DNA from: Cloeon dipterum | Lineage: Eukaryota; Arthropoda; Insecta; Ephemeroptera; Baetidae | Length of the DNA: 64,000 nt | Direction: 5' to 3' | Assembly (NCBI RefSeq): GCF_949628265.1 | Contig: NC_088787.1 | Location: 19,830,501 to 19,894,500 of the forward strand | Shown: piece after piece, positions 57,913 through 64,000 of the stretch | How positions within the stretch are numbered: position 1 is the stretch's first letter | Layout of the letters: the number at the start of each line of letters is the position of its first letter | The notes under the pieces: model-generated | Databases searched by the model: none | Seen by the model: the letters and a program-made list of their open reading frames with translations, nothing else | What the model was told of the DNA's origin: nothing | Position numbers and translations under genes: made by a program

Positions 57913-60900
57913 GATGTTTTAGATGGAAAGAATCCCAATCAAGGTCGTGTACTCCAACTTTCGGGGCTCCGTTCGGAAAGCTTAGATGGATGCGGCGACC
58001 TGACTTGCTGGGTATCTCGAGCTAGAGTAACAAAATTTCGGTCAGACTTTAGAACGAAAATTCTCCAACAATCCCTACCGTTAGGCAAGGGGAGTGCGGT
58101 TCTGTGCTGTGATTGGCGGAACTTGGTCAATGCCGATTCGGATTGGCCGGTTGCTCTGTTCGTTCTTGATGGTCTCCTGCGAATTGCATGGATGTTTTAT
58201 TGCATTCTGGTATGCCAAGTGTAGGAAAGGCAAGATTTTGCTGCATTTTCGCGATTCCACCGCGAATTTCTGCACTTTCCAAGATTGCTTTGTATGAATT
58301 ATTCGAATTTCTCGGCATCTTCCTACTAGTAATTCGTGAATATTCATAATTTTTTAATATTATTATAATTTTTGGATTTTCTGGCTTCAACTAATTTTTT
58401 TTTCAAAAATTAAGCACTAAAACTTGCTAATTTATTTTTGGTCTGTGTTATCATAAATTTTAGAATAATGTTGTGTTTCATTCTATTTGTAACTGAGAAA
58501 AATGTGGTTTAAATAAACAACATGCATCTCAACATTTCCCCCTCAATATGTTCTTGTTTATGCCTTTTCTTCCTAAAACAAGGATTTGCTTTGAAATTTA
58601 TTTTTAATAAATGTTTTAAGAAATTAGCGATAATATTATCATTTATGAAGTAGGACAACTTTATAATGAAATAGAGTATTATATTATAAACAGTGTGAAA
58701 TTGTGTATAAAATATATACATGTCTTTGGAAATATAAACATAATTTTGATATGAATTTATGTAACAATATTTTTACTCGTATTCAGTTGTGCAATACAAT
58801 GATTTCAAAATTTTCTAGTGCGTTTTAAAATGAATACTCTGCGAGCGTGGAATACTTGCTGTGACACGAAGGTCCTGGAATCCAACCAAGAACTCTAATA
58901 ATGTTCAAAAATTCCTATCAGTGGTGGTTTTTCCAACACCAGAATTTCTACAATTGATAAAATGTAAAAAGTTAGATTGCAGTTGTCGCAGTTGAGAAAT
59001 TTCTGTTATACCTGCCTGAAAATTGCATAAACGCGTGAAATAAAAAAATTGTGGCTATTTTATTTATTGGTTTATTTAAAATTTAACTGGCCTAATTGCG
59101 ACTGTTGGAAGCAAGTTTAACTTTAAAACAAAATTAGTTATTAAATTTATGTTGTATACATGCAATTTGCATAATGAAAGGAACACAAAACTCATAAAGT
59201 CAAGAAAGTTAAGAATTCAATTTTTACCCCTTGTCTCGAAAATGACAGGGAGTGAATAATTTAGATAAAATCTATTCAATTCCGTTTATTCCTGCGATAA
59301 TGTGACATTAACCAGAAGACACTTGCTCACATAATTAAAGAAAAATTTTAAAAACTACATTGACTTTTTCGCTCATGTGTGTTTGATAATAGCTCACAAG
59401 TAATTTATTTGATCAAAAATCCGCACGGTTGTGATCTGGACAGGCCAGTTGAGAGGTGAAATTAAAAATAACTGAACAAAAATCCTGAAACGTTTGCTTT
59501 GGCAAATAAATACATTTTATTTTTGACTAATTGGCCCTGAGAAACTAGCAATTCACGCTGGAGCTGAATTTTTTAAAACATTATTTTAGCGTTTATCTAG
59601 TTTAAGTTATAATTTTACCCGCACGGGAAAATATCGAATAAAGACAGGATCAGAATACTCATGATAGTAGCTCACAAAAAGCGGGTTGGGTGGCTCTATA
59701 GGGACAAACATGTCTGGCGTTTGAATAAAATACCTTGGTATGCGGGGAGGCGAAAAGATCGGCACATTTTATTGGGCAAAAGCCCCTCTGCTGTCACTGG
59801 GGCGCCCCAAAAATTAGGTTATTAAATATTAAAAAATCCTTAGTTGGATCCGAATGTGAAATTTTTGTCTATAATAAAATGTATACAATTGCACAGCCAT
59901 GCTTTGAAATAATGTCACGGTTTTCACTATTTGATTTGTAAAAAATTGACCTATCACTCCTGTGCGAGTGAGGACTGTGAGTGCAAATTCGGTGATAAAC
60001 CAATCAGTTTCTACCATTTTCTCGAATGTGATAAGAACACTTTAATTGACACTGTGCTAAGCCGCCAAAGCAAAAACCAGCAATGAACCTGTGATTTAAT
60101 TATTTTATATGTCAGTTGTTGTACACCCGTGATGTCTAATAAATATTTCATTCATTCATGTTTGGAAATATTCCAAATATTTCCTAAATTTGGTCAGAGA
60201 GGAAAATACAATATATGGCATACATTGATCCAGCGTTGTTTTGTTTGCTTTTAATCACGACCTAGTTTGATTAAATCGAGTGAGGGTTAAAAAGTCCGGT
60301 TTTTTTCTCTCAAAAATAAGAAAATACTTAGATCGATTCGTTAATGAAATGTGCGTTAACGCCGAGAATAGTAGCTATAAGAAAATGCATAATATAAAGA
60401 GCGATATAGACACTTACTGAATATTTATTATCTGCACGTTTATGACTTGGAAAATTATCAAAACTCGTTCTTTACGGCTGGTGCGTGGTGATGCGTCCGC
60501 ACAATATATAATAAATGAAACTTGCAACTATATCCTTTAGGATTGTGCGTAAGTTGAGCAATACCAGTCTCGAAATTGGGGGTGACTGGCATTTTTACCT
60601 GCAATAAAATTGTCAAATTAAAAAAAAATATTCTAATAAAAGGGAATACCGGTAATTTAAACCGGAATTCAGGAACATTATTCCAGAAATGCTATGGATG
60701 GGACATAGGAATGAAAAATCATAGGAGTCGAAACGCGCTTGAAGATTTCAAACATTTTTCTCAACTTGCAAATAAGGATTGCAGCTTAACTATGAATTGC
60801 ACTCCTTCAAACGCAAAATTTTCATCATTTCTGAATGCTGCGAACAAGATTCTTCTCATTCTGTTCTTTTCAAACTGTATCAGGATTAAATTGTAACAAT

Positions 60901-61127
60901 AATTGACTGTGAGATTGCTTCGAGAAAACTGATTAAGTGCAAGGTGCAAACTACCGCTACGAGCAAGACCACATATAATAGCTGTCTATGTACTTATTGC
61001 GTGGACTTAATTTGATAAATCATGAGAACCGCGTGGAGTCAAGGGCGTCCGCAGCGACGGAGGAGGGGACCTCGAGAGATAATGCTTGGCACGCGGCGAT
61101 TCCCTTTTGATTTTCGCACTAGGCACG
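57913..61127. other. Spacer between exu and the first EcKinase-like gene
   Basis: The left 400 bases are GC-richer and should hold the exu promoter and 5' UTR. From about 58350 to 61000 the sequence is AT-rich. A truncated LINE-like 3' end is listed at 59930-60165. The last 130 bases before 61128 are GC-richer and probably are the promoter and 5' UTR of the EcKinase-like gene. No other gene is seen. Confidence 0.45.
59930..60165 (+). mobile_element. 3' end of a truncated non-LTR retrotransposon (LINE)
   Basis: One frame from about 59957 reads HSCASEDCECKF, then SFYHFLECDKNTLI and a stop near 60082. A Cys-rich pattern ending in HFLEC is common at the C-terminus of LINE reverse-transcriptase ORFs. 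Untranslated sequence follows, ending TAATAAATATTTCATTCATT, a typical LINE tail with a short ATTC repeat. No reverse transcriptase core is present upstream, so it is a 5'-truncated dead copy. The clade cannot be settled. Confidence 0.5.
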
Positions 61128-62970
61128 ATGAACGAGCTCGTGTCGGCCGATGAGGTGCGGGCTGTGGCCGAGAAAATGCTGGGTGCCGACGCCGAACTCA
61201 TCGACTACGTGGTGGGAAAGGGCACAGCCACCGTGCAGGGCTTCATGTCCGACATCCTCAGGGTCAGCTTCAGGGTGAAGGTCGGCAGGAAAATCGTCGA
61301 GTCAAAGTTTGTGGTCAAGAGGCAGCCGAATCTGGAGTCGCAGCAGAAACTGGCCGCCGAGTTTGGCATTTTCGAGCATGAGATTGCCTTCTTCGAAAAG
61401 TGCTCGCCGCTGCTGTTAGAGCAGTGCCCTGAACTGCCCACCGTCAGGTGCTACCGGACCGACCGGCACAGGCAGATCATTTACATGGAGGACCTCAAGG
61501 AGGCCGGCTTCTGCACAGTCGTCGGCAACGTTGTCCAACTCAAGGACAATATCTTAGGAATGGAGCACGCCAGGAAGGTCATGCAGACGCAGGCCGTCTT
61601 CCACAGCGCCTCTGTTGGAATCGACTTTTACAAAAGGTTATATTTAGTTATTAATTATTTTTTGATTAAATACGGAAAAGTTTTTAATTTTAACATATAC
61701 ATTTGAAAAATGGGTTTCACGAAATATACATCCTTTAATTTGATTTAAAAATTTAATTAAAAAAATTATATTAAATTTCTATATTGTATAAAAACTTTTA
61801 AAGACCATTTTTTAAAAATATAATTCCCAGGTTTACTTTTTAGCTTGATTCACAATTGAAAGCCAATTAAAAAAACTAATTATTTTCCCAAGGTTCCCGG
61901 AGCTCTTTGAGGAAGACACGTTTTTCGAGAGGAACGGCGGAAGCGTGATGCGGAACTGCGTGAAGCAGGCGGTGCAGAAGACGCTTCTGCCGATCGCGCT
62001 GCACCACTTTAAGGAGGAGCGCTTCATCAAGAGTGTCGAGTGGGTGGCTAGTGACGACTTCTACGAGGCGGTCGTGGCCGCCTGCAAGCCAACTGCGGAC
62101 AGGATCAACGTTCTGTGCCACGGCGACAGCTGGGCCAACAACATGATGTTCCAAATCGACCCGAAAGACGGAAACATTCTGCAAATCAAACTGATCGACT
62201 TCCAGCTCGTCAGGTTAGTTTTCATCAGTTTACTTATGCCATCATTTAATTTAATAATAATGATAAGTATTCAAAATGATTGTGATGTTTGCCATATCAA
62301 AAGTTATTTCATTCTTCTGGGAAAGGTAAAACTGTAGAAATCAGTACACAATAAGTTCATAATTAATCTCTGAAAGTAATATTTTTAGCATCTATAAAAA
62401 TAGTAATAAAATATCAGTAAAAATTTCTAAAACAACAATGAAGCAATTCAATATTCTAATAATTTTTAATTTAATACCCTTTTAAAAAGCAATTAACAGA
62501 AAATTACGCCTATAAACATAGAAGATTTTTCAATTCACTGTAATTCAAGGTACACGGCTGGAAACCGAGACCTGCTGTACTTCCTCTACATGTGTTTCTC
62601 TACCGAGTTCCGCGAGCAGAACAAGAAAGAGCTGCTGGCGCTGTACTGGGATACGTTTTCGAGCGAGTGTGCTAAGCGGGGCATCGCGCTGAACTCTAGC
62701 CTCGAGAAATTCTGCGCCGACTTTGAGGCAGACCGCATTTTCGGACTCATGATGTCGGCCGTTTTCCGGCCGACCATATTCATGGACGAAAATTTCCCGC
62801 AGGGTGACGAGGCGCTCACGGACGAGCAGATGAATGGCATCATGGACGGAGGGGCGACCGGACCTGAAAAGGCCCTGGAAGAATTTGAAAACAATCCAGC
62901 CTACCGACGAGAGTTGATTTCTATTATTTCAGAACTTGCAGAATATTATCACGAGGTTTATCTTAAATAA
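61128..62970 (+). CDS. EcKinase-like (ecdysteroid kinase-like, CHKov-type) protein
   Basis: Three exons, 61128-61636, 61893-62213 and 62550-62970, sum to 417 codons (416 aa), the usual size of the family. Motifs: an N-lobe with LRVSFRVKV and ESKFVVKRQP, IIYMEDLKEAGF as hinge, the catalytic loop LCHGDSWANNMMF near residue 245, the metal-binding LIDFQLV, and RDLLYFLY behind it. These define the EcKinase (DUF227/CHK-like) family of small-molecule kinases, implicated in insects in phosphorylation of ecdysteroids and in detoxification; the substrate of this member is unknown. All key residues look intact. I chose ATG 61128 because no ATG lies upstream in frame before the promoter-like stretch. A second, similar gene follows in the same direction 0.5 kb downstream. 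Confidence 0.92.
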
Positions 62971-63466
62971 TGGTGCTAATTTTAATTTGTTATTTAGCTT
63001 GAATGATAATTAAACTACACTGAAGAGCTATATTTCGTTTCAATATTTGCCATTATTCTTAGCAGTGGTCTCATTAAAAACAGTAAAGTTGTTAGCATTT
63101 CTACACGGCGCATTTAACTGCCATTGCAATCTGCTGACAATGAGAACATCGTGGACCCAAAGAATTCTGTAAATTCAAAAGATAACAATTCTCCCCGCAA
63201 ATATTTCCAAGTTCCTATCTTATATCTAACGGGGTATTTTAAGAAAAGAGCATTTTGTATGTGATATACCACACTGATGGACAAATAACACATAAAAATA
63301 AAATGGGAGCATGGATTGGTTAACTTATAGAATTCATGACGAAAAATGATACTCGAATGATAAAGAACAGCTGCTTGATAAGTTGATAACGAGCCTATTT
63401 GGCTACGTGATTCTTCGCGGCCGTGGCCCTAGCTCGTGGTCTAAAAGTTAATTTAGTTGCGAGAGC
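62971..63466 (+). other. Spacer between the two EcKinase-like genes
   Basis: AT-rich sequence with no repeat or gene. The last 60 bases (CTACGTGATTCTTCGCGGCC) are GC-richer and should be the start of the second gene's transcript. Confidence 0.4.
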
Positions 63467-63898
63467 ATGGCAGCAGAGATAAATAAGCCGCTCGTGTCGT
63501 TTGAGGAGGCAGCAGGCGTCGTGGAAAAAATTCACGGCGCCACTGCCCGTCTGCTGGAGCACAAGGTGGAGAAGGGCACCGACTCCGTGCAGGGCTTCCT
63601 TTCCAACATCCTCAGGGTCAGCGTCAGGGTGGATGTAAGCGGGAAAAGCGTCGAGTCAAAGTTTATGGTGAAAAGGCAGCCGTTGCTGGAGTCGCAGCAG
63701 CGGCTGATCCAGGAGAACGGCGTCTTTTACCACGAGATCGGCGTTTTCCAAAGGTGCTTTCCGATCCTGCTGAGGAACTCTCCTGACCTTCCGGCGGTAG
63801 CATGCTACTCGTGTGACGCCCGGGACAACGTCATTTTCATGGAGGACTTGAAAGAGGATGGATTCAACACCGTCGTTCGCAATATCTGCGATTTGAAG
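63467..63898 (+). CDS. Second EcKinase-like gene, first exon only (runs past the window end)
   Basis: The exon starts ATGGCAGCAGAG and encodes about 144 residues: VEKGTDSVQGFLSNILRVSV, ESKFMVKRQPLLESQQRL, YHEIGVFQRCFPIL and VIFMEDLKEDGFNTVV. These follow the first 140 residues of the gene at 61128 closely, including the intra-family Lys and hinge, so the pair is a tandem duplication. The frame meets TAA at 63899-63901, but the sequence there (TTTGAA|GTAAAA) is a good donor, and the catalytic loop has not yet been encoded. I therefore read it as spliced, with the remaining exons to the right of the window, and not as a truncated gene. Confidence 0.85.
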
Positions 63899-64000
63899 TA
63901 AAAAGACCTATAAATATAACGTGAATTTTGTTACTTAGTTATTTTTTTTAATTGAGTTAGAACACTCTAAAAATTTTAGACTTTAATCTATTTATCCATT

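Noticed and set aside
61086-61127. Upstream extension of the first EcKinase-like gene (starting at TTG 61086)
   Set aside because: It would need a non-ATG start; the first ATG at 61128 gives the N-terminus expected for the family and matches the neighbouring gene.
63899-63901. Stop codon ending the second EcKinase-like gene as a truncated protein
   Set aside because: The TAA is part of a donor-like GTAAAA and the catalytic half of the protein is still to come, so splicing to exons beyond the window is more likely.

Overview
The window looks like nuclear DNA of an insect, or at least an arthropod. The genes are intron-rich, with GT-AG introns that are often only about 51-75 nt. Coding DNA is GC-richer than the AT-rich introns and spacers, and the gene set (Ptp10D-type receptor phosphatase, exuperantia, FKBP39/46-type nuclear immunophilin, EcKinase-like genes) is typical of insects. 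I cannot name the species. Exon joins were worked out by hand from splice sites, frame and recalled family sequences, so single boundaries may be off by a base or two.

Layout: 3' part of Nup50 (+, 927-1487); mRpL22 (+, 2520-3218); EMC3 (-, 4431-5426), divergent from a complete 23-exon Ptp10D-like gene (+, 6085-29509) whose first intron is 12.5 kb; an intact, diverged RBX1-like gene (-, 30122-30652) convergent with Ptp10D; a repeat-rich stretch (30.7-37.9 kb) with an unclassified dispersed repeat, a nested 962-bp hAT-type element with a perfect 8-bp target duplication, and an unrecognised ORF (35467-35853); RBX1 itself (-, 37993-38620), divergent from Hel25E/UAP56 (+, 39422-42746); a stand-alone nucleoplasmin-like gene (+, 44062-45757) followed in tandem by FKBP39/46 (+, 48105-52499), whose N-terminal domain and exon structure it shares; a small membrane protein resembling MXRA7 (-, 52698-54153); exuperantia (-, 54436-57912); and two tandem EcKinase-like genes (+, 61128-62970 complete; 63467 to the window end, partial).

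Most genes are housekeeping: mRNA export (Hel25E, Nup50), cullin ubiquitin ligases (RBX1), membrane protein insertion (EMC3), mitochondrial translation (mRpL22) and chromatin (FKBP39). The most noteworthy items are two intact diverged paralogs inside the window. One is the second RING-box gene, which keeps all twelve zinc ligands but has a changed cullin-binding strand. The other is the FKBP-less nucleoplasmin gene beside FKBP39; FKBP39 itself carries a readable stop and polyadenylation signal that could give a similar FKBP-less product. Several foldback (MITE-like) elements sit in introns and spacers. No tRNA, rRNA or CRISPR was found.
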